A stretch of DNA of 47,664 nucleotides, taken from Verrucomicrobiales bacterium. GTDB lineage: Bacteria; Verrucomicrobiota; Verrucomicrobiia; Limisphaerales; UBA9464. A program made the position numbers and the translations under genes. The notes under the pieces were generated by a model. The model was not told where the DNA came from. It searched no databases and was given only the letters and a program-made list of their open reading frames with translations. Every line of letters begins with the position of its first letter. Position 1 is the stretch's first letter. Positions 9,987 to 20,481 of the stretch are shown here, piece by piece. The stretch is taken from contig JAIXUV010000137.1 in the NCBI GenBank assembly GCA_027483345.1, forward strand, positions 1 to 47,664, read 5' to 3'.

Positions 9987-11000
9987 ATGAGCAAAAAAGC
10001 ACTCATCACCGGCATCACGGGACAAGATGGATCCTATCTCGCGGAGTTGTTGCTGGAAAAGGAGTACGAGGTACACGGCATCATCAGACGTGCCTCTACC
10101 TTTAATACCACTCGGTTGGATCACATCTATAGCGATCCCCATTTTCCAAAGAACAAGCTGTTCCTCCATTACGGCGACTTGAGCGACGGCTCCAATCTAG
10201 CCCGGCTCTTGGGAAGCATTCAGCCGGATGAAGTCTACAATCTCGCGGCACAAAGCCATGTCCGTGTCAGTTTCGATGCCCCGGAATACACCGCCGACAT
10301 CACCGGCACCGGCACCGTCCGCCTGCTGGAGGCCATCCGCGAGATCGGCATCAAGCCGCGCTTCTATCAAGCCAGCTCCAGCGAGATGTACGGCCTCGTC
10401 CAAGAGGTGCCACAGAAGGAATCCACGCCGTTCTATCCGCGCAGCCCCTATGGATGTGCCAAGGTGTATTCCTACTGGGTCACCGTGAACTACCGGGAAA
10501 GTTATGGAATGCATGCTAGCAATGGCATTCTATTCAACCATGAAAGTCCACGTCGCGGTGAAACGTTCGTGACCCGAAAGATCACCCGCGCCGCCGCCCA
10601 CATCAAACTAGGACTCCAAGACAAGCTGTTCCTCGGCAATCTCGACTCGAAGCGCGACTGGGGATACGCCAAGGAATACGTCGAAGCCATGTGGCTGATG
10701 CTGCAGCAGCCTGAGGGCGACGACTACGTGGTGGCCACCAACGAAACCCACACCATCCGCGAGTGCCTTGAAGTGGCCTTTGCCCGGCTCGACCTCGACT
10801 GGAAGAAGTACGTCGAGATCGATCCGCGCTATTACCGCCCGGCCGAGGTCGACCTCCTGATCGGCGACTATTCCAAAGCCAAGCTGAAGCTCGGCTGGGA
10901 ACCCAAGACCACTTTCAAGGGCCTAATCGAACTAATGACCGACGCCGATCTGAAGCTCCTGCACGACCAGATCTCTGGGAAACTTACTAGTCGAAGCTAA
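9987..11000 (+). CDS. gmd: GDP-mannose 4,6-dehydratase
   Basis: '[46 protein letters not shown]', '[72 protein letters not shown]'. Confidence 0.96.
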   Translation: MSKKALITGITGQDGSYLAELLLEKEYEVHGIIRRASTFNTTRLDHIYSDPHFPKNKLFLHYGDLSDGSNLARLLGSIQPDEVYNLAAQSHVRVSFDAPEYTADITGTGTVRLLEAIREIGIKPRFYQASSSEMYGLVQEVPQKESTPFYPRSPYGCAKVYSYWVTVNYRESYGMHASNGILFNHESPRRGETFVTRKITRAAAHIKLGLQDKLFLGNLDSKRDWGYAKEYVEAMWLMLQQPEGDDYVVATNETHTIRECLEVAFARLDLDWKKYVEIDPRYYRPAEVDLLIGDYSKAKLKLGWEPKTTFKGLIELMTDADLKLLHDQISGKLTSRS

Positions 11001-11076
11001 CCTCGTTGCATGGCTTCGGCCTACCAATTAAAGGAGCCGAGCTCTTCTGCCTTGCTATCGAATCAAAAAATATACT

Positions 11077-12237
11077 ATGTCTTTAAAACACTGCTTGATA
11101 CTCGGAGGAGCTGGCTTTATAGGAAGCCGAACTGCACTGCGTCTTTTGGAAAGTGGCTATTCAGTCCGAATTCTGGATAGCTTGGATCCTCAGATTCACG
11201 GAACCTCCCTTGCCCGATCAGAAACTCTGAAGTGCATCTGGGATCACGTAGAAATTCAGGCCGGGGATGTCCGGGATCCAGCAGCTGTCGAGCGCGCGTT
11301 GAAAGGAGTTGACGCTGTGCTGCATTTTGCAGCTGGTACTGGTACTGGCCAGTCGATGTATCAAATCCGCCAGTACTCGGATGTGAACGTTACCGGCGCA
11401 GCTGTTCTTGCTGAACAACTAATTCGGATAAAAGGCCAAATTGGCAGAGTGGTGATAAGCTCGAGTCGCGCGGTTTACGGTGAGGGGGCATATCTGTGCT
11501 TAGAGCATGGGAGAGTCTATCCACATAACCGCAAAGTCGCTGATCTTGAAACAGGTCGGTTCAACCCAGTGTGCCCTCAGTGTGCCGGCCCGCTACTAGA
11601 GCAATCCTCAGAGGAATCCGATCCTGTTCAACCAACCTCAATTTACGGGATAACCAAGTATTCGCAGGAACAGGTTATACTCAACCTATGCGGCGCCTTA
11701 GGAATCCCAGCAGTTGCCCTTCGTTACCAAAATGTTTTTGGCCCAGGGCAGTCACTTAAAAATCCCTACACAGGCATTCTTTCAATCTTTAGCCAACTCT
11801 TGCTCCAGAATCGGCCGATCAATGTCTTCGAAGACGGGTTGGCAACTAGGGATTTCGTCTATATTGACGACGTTGCAGAATTCAATGTTCGGGCGGTTCG
11901 TGAACCCTTGACTAGCTGCGAGATCCTCAATGTGGGGACCGGATTCCGCCAAACCCTATTGGATGTAGTGACTGCTCTATCGGAGAGCTATGGAAAAGAA
12001 CCAGAGTTTTCTGTTTCTGGACAGTTCCGCATTGGTGACATTCGGCATGCCGCTGCCAGCCAGACTCAGCTCCGTCGAGTTTTGGGTGAGCATCGCTTCG
12101 TTGAGTTTAAGCAAGGTATCGCTAAATTCACCCAATGGGTAATGGCCGAGGGTACTGACGGGGCACTGGGTACTGGCTACACCCGATCCCTCTCGGAGAT
12201 GGCTAATTCAGGACTGCTTAAGGGAGGCAAGAAATAA
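11077..12237 (+). CDS. SDR-type NAD-dependent epimerase/dehydratase with CPxC insertion; candidate dTDP-L-rhamnose 4-epimerase
   Basis: '[32 protein letters not shown]', 'YGEGAYLCLEHG...FNPVCPQCAGPLLEQ...PTSIYGITKYSQEQ', 'ALRYQNVFGPGQSLKNPYTGILSIFS'. Confidence 0.7.
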   Translation: MSLKHCLILGGAGFIGSRTALRLLESGYSVRILDSLDPQIHGTSLARSETLKCIWDHVEIQAGDVRDPAAVERALKGVDAVLHFAAGTGTGQSMYQIRQYSDVNVTGAAVLAEQLIRIKGQIGRVVISSSRAVYGEGAYLCLEHGRVYPHNRKVADLETGRFNPVCPQCAGPLLEQSSEESDPVQPTSIYGITKYSQEQVILNLCGALGIPAVALRYQNVFGPGQSLKNPYTGILSIFSQLLLQNRPINVFEDGLATRDFVYIDDVAEFNVRAVREPLTSCEILNVGTGFRQTLLDVVTALSESYGKEPEFSVSGQFRIGDIRHAAASQTQLRRVLGEHRFVEFKQGIAKFTQWVMAEGTDGALGTGYTRSLSEMANSGLLKGGKK

Positions 12238-12241
12238 ATCT

Positions 12242-13126
12242 ATGGCAAAGAGCATGAAAGGAATCATTTTGGCCGGTGGGGCCGGTTCACGGTTGTATCC
12301 TCTGACGTTGGTTGCATCGAAGCAGCTCCAACCTGTTTATGATAAACCGATGGTATACTATCCATTTACCACATTGCTGGATGGTGGTGTTCGAGAATTC
12401 TGCCTCATCTCGACACCGCATGATATACCCCGATTCAGGCAGCTCTTGGGCGATGGGTCACGCTTTGGCGTGGCAATCGAGTATCGCGAGCAGGCCAAGC
12501 CGGAGGGTATCGCGCAGGCGTTTCGAATCGCTGATTCATTCATTGGCCTTGATCCGGTGACCCTAATTCTTGGGGACAACATCTTTTGGGGTGGGGACGT
12601 GTTCACTCGAGCTTTTGCTGAGTTCCGCAACGGAGCGACAGTATTCGGCTATCATGTCCATGATCCTGAGAGGTACGGCGTCGTGGAATTCGACGCAACG
12701 GGAAAGGCAGTATCCATAGAGGAGAAGCCAAAACAGCCGAAGTCGAATTACGCTGTGCCTGGCCTATACATTTATGACAATCAGATAGTGCAAATTGCCC
12801 GGGACCTGAAGCCGAGCGCTCGTGGTGAACTGGAGATCACTGACGTGAACCTCGAATATCTCCGGCGTGGTCAATTGCGTGTTTGTAGGCTCCAACGTGG
12901 ATTCGCATGGCTCGACGCTGGTACCAGTAGCAGCCTGCACGAAGCGAGTGCCTACGTACAAACCATCGAAAGGCGTCAAGGCGTGAAGATTGGCTGTCCT
13001 GAAGAGGCCGCCTTCCGAAGTGGCATCCTTTCGTTTTCGCAATTCCAAACGGTGGTGAACGACATGCCCAATTGCGAATATCGCGTCTATCTTGAAGCGG
13101 TTGTCTCCGAGATCCTTCGCCGTTGA
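12242..13126 (+). CDS. rfbA: Glucose-1-phosphate thymidylyltransferase
   Basis: 'MKGIILAGGAGSRLYPLTLVASKQLQPVYDKPMVYYPFTTLLDGGVREFCLISTPHDIPRFRQLLGDGSRFGV', 'LGDNIFWG', 'RGELEITDVN'. Confidence 0.96.
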   Translation: MAKSMKGIILAGGAGSRLYPLTLVASKQLQPVYDKPMVYYPFTTLLDGGVREFCLISTPHDIPRFRQLLGDGSRFGVAIEYREQAKPEGIAQAFRIADSFIGLDPVTLILGDNIFWGGDVFTRAFAEFRNGATVFGYHVHDPERYGVVEFDATGKAVSIEEKPKQPKSNYAVPGLYIYDNQIVQIARDLKPSARGELEITDVNLEYLRRGQLRVCRLQRGFAWLDAGTSSSLHEASAYVQTIERRQGVKIGCPEEAAFRSGILSFSQFQTVVNDMPNCEYRVYLEAVVSEILRR

Positions 13127-13162
13127 AACTATTCCACCCAACCCGTATCTACCCATCCTCCA

Positions 13163-14131
13163 ATGATTCTTCTCCTAGGTGCCACCGGTTATATTGGCCA
13201 GGCGTTCGCAGCAGACCTTTACCGCCGCGGTGAGCCTTTTCAGGGTCTTTCTCGACGCGAAGTGGACTACACCCACTTTGACCCTTTACTCGACCTTCTG
13301 CGCGATCTAAAGCCGGACTTTCTCGTAAACTGCGCTGGCTACACCGGTAAACCAAACGTGGACGCTTGTGAAAGCGCCAAAGCTGAAACTTTGCTGGGCA
13401 ATGCTTTGCTTCCTCAAACTCTCTCGCACGCTTGTGCCGCCGCGGGAATTCCTTGGGGGCATGTGTCTTCGGGATGCATCTACTCGGGAGCGAAGATCGT
13501 GGGAGATGACGGCGCATTGCGAATTGAGAAGGACATGAACCGATCAGAGGTTCGAGCATTGGTAGAGTCCCATTCGAAGCAAATCCGGGGTTTCACCGAG
13601 GAGGACAGCCCAAACTTCAGTTTTCGTTCTCCTCCTTGCAGTTTTTACAGCGGATCCAAGGCGTTAGGCGAGGAAGGCATATTGGGCGCGGGGCAAAGTT
13701 TCATTTGGCGCTTACGTATACCATTCGATGAGTTCGACAGCCCACGCAATTACCTTAGCAAGGTGCAGCGCTATTCGAAAGTCTACGATAATGTAAATGC
13801 CATTTCGCACAGGGCAGACTTCGCACGGGCTTGCCTTGACTGTTGGTTCCAGCGTGTACCTTGGGGTCTATATAATGTGACCAATCCTGGCTGGATCACC
13901 ACCCGCGAAGTTGTGGCATTGGTGCAACAGTATATTGCTCCTAGTCGGAGATTTGAATTCTGGGAGAACGACGCCGAGTTCTACAAAATGGCCGCGCAGA
14001 CCCCACGATCCAACTGTATACTTGACACCAGCAAGCTGATTGGCGCTGGAGTCAAGATCCGGCCTGTTGAAGAAGCCCTTCAGGAGTCCCTCCGAAATTG
14101 GCGGCAGGAGATCATACCGTTGGGCGCCTAA
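13163..14131 (+). CDS. NAD(P)-dependent sugar-nucleotide reductase resembling plant NRS/ER (dTDP/UDP-4-keto-6-deoxyglucose 3,5-epimerase/4-reductase)
   Basis: '[32 protein letters not shown]', 'SSGCIYSG', '[28 protein letters not shown]' (YxxxK), '[26 protein letters not shown]', '[17 protein letters not shown]'. Recalled plant NRS/ER has GVTGRPNVDWCESHK, ATGCIF, FKEEDTPNF..SFYSKTKAMVEE, PRNFITKISRYNKV, IWNFTNPGVVSHNEI. Confidence 0.75.
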   Translation: MILLLGATGYIGQAFAADLYRRGEPFQGLSRREVDYTHFDPLLDLLRDLKPDFLVNCAGYTGKPNVDACESAKAETLLGNALLPQTLSHACAAAGIPWGHVSSGCIYSGAKIVGDDGALRIEKDMNRSEVRALVESHSKQIRGFTEEDSPNFSFRSPPCSFYSGSKALGEEGILGAGQSFIWRLRIPFDEFDSPRNYLSKVQRYSKVYDNVNAISHRADFARACLDCWFQRVPWGLYNVTNPGWITTREVVALVQQYIAPSRRFEFWENDAEFYKMAAQTPRSNCILDTSKLIGAGVKIRPVEEALQESLRNWRQEIIPLGA

Positions 14132-14204
14132 TCAAAGCCTGTTCCAGACATCTCCTCCCCTATTTCTTATAGGTCAATTAACTTTTTTGTCTGTTAAATC
14201 AATT

Positions 14205-15218
14205 ATGAATCTTCTCATCACCGGCGGCGCCGGATTCATCGGATCGAACCTGATTGCGAGGGTCATCGACGAGTCGTCTGTGGCCAAGCTGGTCAACCTC
14301 GATTGCCTGACGTATGCGGGTCATCCGGCGAACCTGCGCGGAGTCGAGCGGCTTCCGAAGTACGTCTTCGAGAAGGTGGACCTGCGGGACAAGGCGGAGG
14401 TGCTGCGGGTGGTGCGACAACACGGGATCACCCACGTGATGCACTTGGCGGCGGAATCGCACGTGGACCGTTCGATCAGCGGTCCCGGGGACTTCATCCA
14501 CACCAATATCGTGGGTACGTTTCACCTGTTGGAGGCGTGCCGGGACACCTGGGGTGGGATGTTCGAGGGCAAGCGGTTCCATCACGTGTCGACGGACGAG
14601 GTGTATGGATCGCTGGGGGCGAAAGGATACTTCACCGAGGAGACGCCCTACGCGCCGAACTCGCCGTACTCGGCGAGCAAGGCGTCGAGCGACTTGTTGG
14701 TGAGGGCCTACCACCACACGTACGGACTGCCGGTGGTGACGACGAACTGCTCGAACAACTACGGTCCGAACCAGTTCCCGGAGAAGCTGATCCCGGTGGT
14801 GATCCAGAACGTGCTGGGGCGGAAGCCGATCCCGGTCTACGGGGATGGACTCAACGTGCGTGACTGGCTATACGTGGGAGACCATGCGGAGGCGTTGTGG
14901 CAGGTGTTGGGGAAGGGGCGGCTCGGCGAAACTTACAACATCGGCGGGCACAACGAATGGGCGAACATCCGGATCGTGGAGTTGATCTGCGACTTGGTGG
15001 ACGAGATGAAGCCGGAGCTGGGCGGGAACTCGCGGGCGTTGATTAGCTACGTGAAGGACCGTCCGGGCCATGACCGGCGATATGCAATCGACGCGGCTAA
15101 GGTCCAACGGGAGCTGGGCTGGATACCTGCGCACACATTTGAGACCGGCATCCGAGAGACTGTGGCTTGGTATCTCAAACATCAAGACTGGGTTGCTGAG
15201 GTGAGGAACAATACCTGA
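14205..15218 (+). CDS. rfbB: dTDP-glucose 4,6-dehydratase
   Basis: '[21 protein letters not shown]', '[34 protein letters not shown]', '[67 protein letters not shown]'. Start corrected to ATG 14205. Confidence 0.97.
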   Translation: MNLLITGGAGFIGSNLIARVIDESSVAKLVNLDCLTYAGHPANLRGVERLPKYVFEKVDLRDKAEVLRVVRQHGITHVMHLAAESHVDRSISGPGDFIHTNIVGTFHLLEACRDTWGGMFEGKRFHHVSTDEVYGSLGAKGYFTEETPYAPNSPYSASKASSDLLVRAYHHTYGLPVVTTNCSNNYGPNQFPEKLIPVVIQNVLGRKPIPVYGDGLNVRDWLYVGDHAEALWQVLGKGRLGETYNIGGHNEWANIRIVELICDLVDEMKPELGGNSRALISYVKDRPGHDRRYAIDAAKVQRELGWIPAHTFETGIRETVAWYLKHQDWVAEVRNNT

Positions 15219-15374
15219 ACCTCAAAGCGGATCTTGCATTGCGTGACATAAATGAGTCGATAGAATACAATCACAAAACTCTACAAATATTGTTACAGAT
15301 CACTTTGGCGTCCATATAAAGATACCATTTGATCATAATGGAAACCTTGGCGCCAGATAATCACAGAATAATAA

Positions 15375-16370
15375 ATGAAGCTAAATTCCGTCCCTTGCGG
15401 AGCCTGTGGTGAGTCAACATCAAAGTGGCTCTTTGATGCTGGTGACTATATCTACGGCAACCCTGGGCAGTGGCCCTATGCGAGGTGCAACTCATGTGGA
15501 GTGGTCTTCATGAATCCGAGGATCTCGCCAAATGAGATTGGACAATTCTATCCGAAGACATACTATACAAACGAGCTGGCTGGCAGTAGTTCCAAAAAGC
15601 CGACCTTTCGAAATAAAGTAAAGCAAGTACTACTTTCAACTCGACTTGGCTACCCTCAAGTTCCGCCAAACGGAATACCAAAAGCAGTAGCAAACGTACT
15701 AGGGCCTGTCCTAATGAAAACTCCGCCAATGCGCCGACAGATTCATTGGGTAGAAAATGGGCGTGTACTTGATGTCGGATGTGGTAATGGTGATATCTTG
15801 GATCAGTATCGTGCCTTAGGGTGGCGGACGACCGGTGTTGAACCAGGCCCCGAGTCGGCACAACTCGCTAGAGAAAGGGGGCACTCGGTAATTACAGGAC
15901 TAGTTGAGGAAATTGGGCTGCCGAGCGAATCTTTTGATGCGATTACACTTTGGGATGCCCTTGAACATATACCGAATCCCGCAGCTGTTCTAAGCGAACT
16001 ATATCGCCTCTTGGCGCCGCAGGGTAAAATATATATTCATGTTCCCAACTACGGAAGCATCTATGCGAGGCTGTGGCAGGATCGGTGGTTTATGTTTACC
16101 GCGCCCCTTCATTATTTCCACTATAGTAAAGCAACGCTTAAATCCCTCCTCGAACGTACTGGATTCTCAGAAATCGATATATCGACAGGACTGGGTGAGG
16201 TAGGATGGCGGCAAAGCCTACTATCTGGTGCACCCGAAAACTCACTACGACGTAGATTGCTGAGTTGTAGCGTCGTTAACAGAATATCAAATTCAGTAGA
16301 GCAGGGGCTGCCGGATGGCCATTTAACCGCAGTAGCCCGTAAGCGTAAACAAACCAACTCTGATAAATGA
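15375..16370 (+). CDS. Class I SAM-dependent methyltransferase with N-terminal CxxC zinc-ribbon-like motifs
   Basis: 'CGACGESTSKWLF...YARCNSCGVVFMNPR' then 'GRVLDVGCGNGDILDQYRALGWRTTGVEPG' and 'FDAITLWDALEHIPNPAAVLSELYRLLAPQGKIYIHVPN'. Confidence 0.9.
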   Translation: MKLNSVPCGACGESTSKWLFDAGDYIYGNPGQWPYARCNSCGVVFMNPRISPNEIGQFYPKTYYTNELAGSSSKKPTFRNKVKQVLLSTRLGYPQVPPNGIPKAVANVLGPVLMKTPPMRRQIHWVENGRVLDVGCGNGDILDQYRALGWRTTGVEPGPESAQLARERGHSVITGLVEEIGLPSESFDAITLWDALEHIPNPAAVLSELYRLLAPQGKIYIHVPNYGSIYARLWQDRWFMFTAPLHYFHYSKATLKSLLERTGFSEIDISTGLGEVGWRQSLLSGAPENSLRRRLLSCSVVNRISNSVEQGLPDGHLTAVARKRKQTNSDK

Positions 16371-17656
16371 GTGGTGGACAAATACGTTTTGGAGTAGCAG
16401 CAGGCATAGTTAGTCTAGTAGTGGACGGGTTGGCAGGTATTGCACTAGTCCATCTACTCTTTAAGCACTTACACCCGACGGCAGCAGGGTTTTGGTCGTT
16501 AGTGACAACAGTAGGCTCTTTGCTCTTAATAGTGCCAAACTCTTTAAGTCCTGCAATAAGCCGCAAAGTAGCTCAATTACAATCCGATCAGGCAACCTCC
16601 GGTACAGAAACTGCTCTGCTCTGCCGCAGTATACGTGATTCAATCCGATATGCCCAGATTACTCTACTAACTATCAGCTTCGTGGTATACCTCGGGTACT
16701 TGATGCCAGTCTGTAGAAGTAACGACCTGCACATTACCGGATCAATGGCATGGATGCTTTATGTGCTAGGCTTAACGTTCAACTGCGAGGCATCTGGACA
16801 CATCGCGTTTCTAAATGGCTTAGGTGAAGTTGGATGGGATAAAGTAATTCGCATTATAACGTCGAGCTTCGGATTGATCGCCAATTGGTGCATACTACGA
16901 TTTGGAGGTGAGATCATCTGCCTTGGCCTAATTTTCCTTCTTCAAAGTCTAATCCTTTTTTCTGTTTCTCAAAAGATCTCGAAAGAACGAGGCTTTGGTC
17001 CCATTTCGAGGTATAGCAAATTAACATTTCCAAAATCCTTGATGGTTGAAGGAGCGAAATTGTTACTCCTCGGTTGCGGGGGATACATTGTAGCAAATGC
17101 AGGTACTATAACAATTGAGCGGGTTTTCGGCTTGGCTGATGTTGGAAGGTACAACGCCTTGCTCAGAGTCAGCACAATACTTTCATCTGTAGGTGTACTA
17201 TTTTCTCAAATGGCTTATCCATCGGTAGCACAAGCCTGGGCAAGAGGGGATCGAGAAAGGGTAAAGGCACTATACCTTAAGGGAATCGGTTTTGCAATAG
17301 GCCTATGGGCTCTGGGTGCTTGCGCAATCTGGTTGACTAGTGAATGGATCTTTCCTCGTTGGCTTGGTGCTGGTAATTATCTAGGACCAGAAGTACTTTT
17401 CTGGCTATTATGTTATCAACTGGTCTACGTCAACCATATAGCACAATCGACTCCTGTCCTCGCAGCATCTGGGAATGCATTTATAGGTTCAGCATTACTA
17501 ATAGTTTTCCTAGCGCCATGCCTAGTGGCATGGTTCGCAATGAGGTTTGGAATCGTCGGCGTTCCGATTGGCACAATAGCAGGAATGTTGCCGTCATCAA
17601 TCTGGGTGATCTACCGGTCCTCTCGCTTTATCTTTCAATATAGATCGCCAGCTTGA
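16367..17656 (+). CDS. Oligosaccharide flippase (Wzx/MATE-like)
   Basis: 429 aa polytopic membrane protein, flippase-like hydrophobic pattern; overlaps the preceding stop (ATGA) inside a polysaccharide cluster. Confidence 0.75.
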   Translation: MSGGQIRFGVAAGIVSLVVDGLAGIALVHLLFKHLHPTAAGFWSLVTTVGSLLLIVPNSLSPAISRKVAQLQSDQATSGTETALLCRSIRDSIRYAQITLLTISFVVYLGYLMPVCRSNDLHITGSMAWMLYVLGLTFNCEASGHIAFLNGLGEVGWDKVIRIITSSFGLIANWCILRFGGEIICLGLIFLLQSLILFSVSQKISKERGFGPISRYSKLTFPKSLMVEGAKLLLLGCGGYIVANAGTITIERVFGLADVGRYNALLRVSTILSSVGVLFSQMAYPSVAQAWARGDRERVKALYLKGIGFAIGLWALGACAIWLTSEWIFPRWLGAGNYLGPEVLFWLLCYQLVYVNHIAQSTPVLAASGNAFIGSALLIVFLAPCLVAWFAMRFGIVGVPIGTIAGMLPSSIWVIYRSSRFIFQYRSPA

Positions 17657-17753
17657 TCGACTAGCTGAAGCGATATATTAATTTATGCATACTCTTGTCA
17701 TATAACAAATTTTGCTACCGAGATAAAATAAAATTGTTCAAAGAAAATTCTAT

Positions 17754-18812
17754 ATGAGCAATCGTCAAAAACGATTCTCCCTGCTAGTACCCTCATACAA
17801 CAGGCCCGAGTTGATCCGCTTGACAATACTCTCCCTGTTAGAAAACGCTTCAGATGATGTCGAAATAATCGTCGCAGATGATGCTTCTCCGAGACAATGC
17901 GAAATTAGAAATGCTCTCGCAGAATGGATTGAAAGTGGTCAAATCAAATGGATCGGACACCGGAAAAATCTTGGATGGTCAGGCAACCGAAATAGTCTTC
18001 TGAAGGCCGCTAGCGGCGAGTATGTAATCCTGCTTGGTGATGATGATAGATTAAAGGCGGGTGCAATTGAATATCTGCGATCTTCAACGTCGAGACATCC
18101 TGAGGTTGCAATCTTCGGCATGGGCTATGACGTAATTGATGAATATGGCGTGCGAACCTTCACCTTCTGCACTCCGAAAGCGATTTCCTATCGGATATCG
18201 GGAAATTCAAGCTGGCAAGAAATATTTTTGTATGATGCTGTGCCCATGTTCTCACATCATCCGTTCACTATGTGTTCGAAGCGAACCGCCGCATTATCAA
18301 TAGGTTACCGTCAAACAGTAGATATAGCAGATGATGCACTCTATCTTTGCGACGCTCTTGAAATGGGTCACACCTTTATTGCGCTTCCAAAAGTTCTATT
18401 CGAATGGCGGGTTGCCATGGTTGGCAATGCAAATTACACAACATTATCCGGCAGCCAGGAACGATGCCATCGGTCGCGGGGCCTGCTGCTAGCCGAATGG
18501 CTTAGCCGACCCGAATTGCGAGTGGAGGTGAAGCGAATGATAGTTGAGACAGGATTCTTGGCGAAATTCTGCATGATTTCCAAATCAGATGTTGTTGAAC
18601 TTAAGAAGCTTATGGATCATAAACCTCTCGATGGGCAGAAAATGGGCGATTACATTTGCGACAAGGCATTGGGGTTTCGCCCGTCACTCAGCCGCCTAGT
18701 AGGTCGGCAATTGAGGGCAATTCGAGTAATGGGTTTAGGACACATCCCGAGATTTCTTCAATATCAAATTGATAAGCGTAGGCTTCGCAGAATAAAGGAA
18801 GGGGCTAAGTGA
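17754..18812 (+). CDS. Glycosyltransferase family 2
   Basis: 'FSLLVPSYNRPELIRLTILSLLENASDDVEIIVADDASP', 'WSGNRNSLLKAASGEYVILLGDDDRL'. Confidence 0.9.
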   Translation: MSNRQKRFSLLVPSYNRPELIRLTILSLLENASDDVEIIVADDASPRQCEIRNALAEWIESGQIKWIGHRKNLGWSGNRNSLLKAASGEYVILLGDDDRLKAGAIEYLRSSTSRHPEVAIFGMGYDVIDEYGVRTFTFCTPKAISYRISGNSSWQEIFLYDAVPMFSHHPFTMCSKRTAALSIGYRQTVDIADDALYLCDALEMGHTFIALPKVLFEWRVAMVGNANYTTLSGSQERCHRSRGLLLAEWLSRPELRVEVKRMIVETGFLAKFCMISKSDVVELKKLMDHKPLDGQKMGDYICDKALGFRPSLSRLVGRQLRAIRVMGLGHIPRFLQYQIDKRRLRRIKEGAK

Positions 18813-19137
18813 TGGAAATGTGACTGGCGATGGCAATCTTTAAAGAGCAATTTGCTTCATTCATTGTATAAGAATGTGGCCGCAGATATATGCTCTTGTT
18901 GGAAATGCGAGCTGGATTAAATATCTTCTTAGTTCGTAATTCAAAATGTTGACTCGAAAAGAATATTGGGCAAGTTGACTTTAATTCTAGCCAACGCGAT
19001 TAGCAATATCGATCTCAAGGTGCTTGACGCGCAAAAGCTACGACCCGCTGTATCTCCAAAACAAAGGCAGTAAATCTATTACCGTTTAGGTCAAGAGCAA
19101 GTTCTTCTTGCGACTATTGACCTATATACTAAGATGT

Positions 19138-20442
19138 ATGAAAAGCTCTATGACGGTCGGAGGGGGTGTGCACTATTTACTTGGAATTAGTATTTTTGCG
19201 CCATCAATAGCAATATTCACTGTGGGGAATCAAACGGGCATTCAAGTTGCATTATTGCTGCTGCTTCTCTGTGGTATTATAAGAATAGTATACGGAAATC
19301 TTCGAACGGATCGGCCGTTGATATATCTGCTCTTGTTTTGGGGCCTGGTGCTCGGATTCAGCGTTTGGTTACAAGGATTCCAGTCTCAGCAAAGAAATGC
19401 CATGGTTGTATTCGGGGTTGATTTAAGCATCTTATTCATTCTTGGATTGATCGAATGTTCCCGTTTCGACTTTGATGAACGATTACAAAGCGGAATCATA
19501 ATGGGAGCCGCTGCTTCAGCGGTTTACGCGCTGTATCAGCAAATTGCACTTCGCGTTGGTTGGCCATTCGGGATTCCCCCGATGAATAATCCATCCTATA
19601 GCCTGATCGTATCCACTGCTGAGGATGTGGGACTTCGCTCATTCGGCCTCTTTCCAGAGCCGTCTATGCTTGCCGCTTATCTTATACCTATAGGCGTCTC
19701 TCTCCTATTCGTCGGATCTCATAAACAGCTGAAGGAGTCATATAAAATCTATGCGCTAACAATATTGATTATGCTAGGTACTATGGCATCCGGATCATTT
19801 TCTATTGTCATAGGGCTACCACTTGTTCTATTGCTGTGTCTTATGGCTCGACGTGCAACACTTACAACATTGACAAAGTTAGCAGGTGCATTATTTGTCC
19901 TAATGTTGGCTCTCGCGATTGCTAGTAGAACTTCTACTTGGGCTTCCAATGTAACTGAAAAGCTTATTGATCGATTGTCTGGTGCCTTAGAAGATCCTTC
20001 TCTTATCGTTAGATATGGAATGAAAGTGGCGTCATTAAATATCTTTTTGGAGAATCCAATTCTGGGCTGCGGCGTTGTACCATCACATCAGTACTTCTAT
20101 TCCAGCATGCCGTCAGGTTCAATTGGAATTCAAGATGAAGATTCACTAAGCGGAGGCGACAGCTTGCCTCTGTATATATTAGCCGGCCAAGGTATCGTGG
20201 GGTTTTTTCTATTTGCAGGGATCTCAATCTTGGCCTATTATCGGAGCCGGCAAAAACCATTCCTCAGCTATACACTATTAGGTTGTATGGTTGTAATGAC
20301 GTTGCAGGCGGGGAATGTTGATCTATATTTGATATGGATAATTATGGGGCTTTGTCTAGGACAACGCTATAGGGTCGAAGTGAAGTCACCAATGTGCCAA
20401 CCGACAATCGGAGCCTACCCATCACGTCTGCGGTGGGGATAG
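19138..20442 (+). CDS. O-antigen polymerase/ligase family protein (Wzy/WaaL-like)
   Basis: Polytopic membrane protein with 'GLRSFGLFPEPSMLAAYLIPIGVSLLF' and a late 'NPILGCGVVPS..' loop typical of the family. ORF track starts at TTG 19108; ATG 19138 preferred. Confidence 0.75.
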   Translation: MKSSMTVGGGVHYLLGISIFAPSIAIFTVGNQTGIQVALLLLLLCGIIRIVYGNLRTDRPLIYLLLFWGLVLGFSVWLQGFQSQQRNAMVVFGVDLSILFILGLIECSRFDFDERLQSGIIMGAAASAVYALYQQIALRVGWPFGIPPMNNPSYSLIVSTAEDVGLRSFGLFPEPSMLAAYLIPIGVSLLFVGSHKQLKESYKIYALTILIMLGTMASGSFSIVIGLPLVLLLCLMARRATLTTLTKLAGALFVLMLALAIASRTSTWASNVTEKLIDRLSGALEDPSLIVRYGMKVASLNIFLENPILGCGVVPSHQYFYSSMPSGSIGIQDEDSLSGGDSLPLYILAGQGIVGFFLFAGISILAYYRSRQKPFLSYTLLGCMVVMTLQAGNVDLYLIWIIMGLCLGQRYRVEVKSPMCQPTIGAYPSRLRWG

Positions 20443-20481
20443 GTTCAACTCTGATAAGAAGTAGCTAAAAACCCAAATAGA

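Noticed and set aside
18813-19107. AT-rich intergenic gap before the polymerase gene as a possible small gene or ncRNA
   Set aside because: No convincing ORF, hairpin or conserved motif visible by eye.
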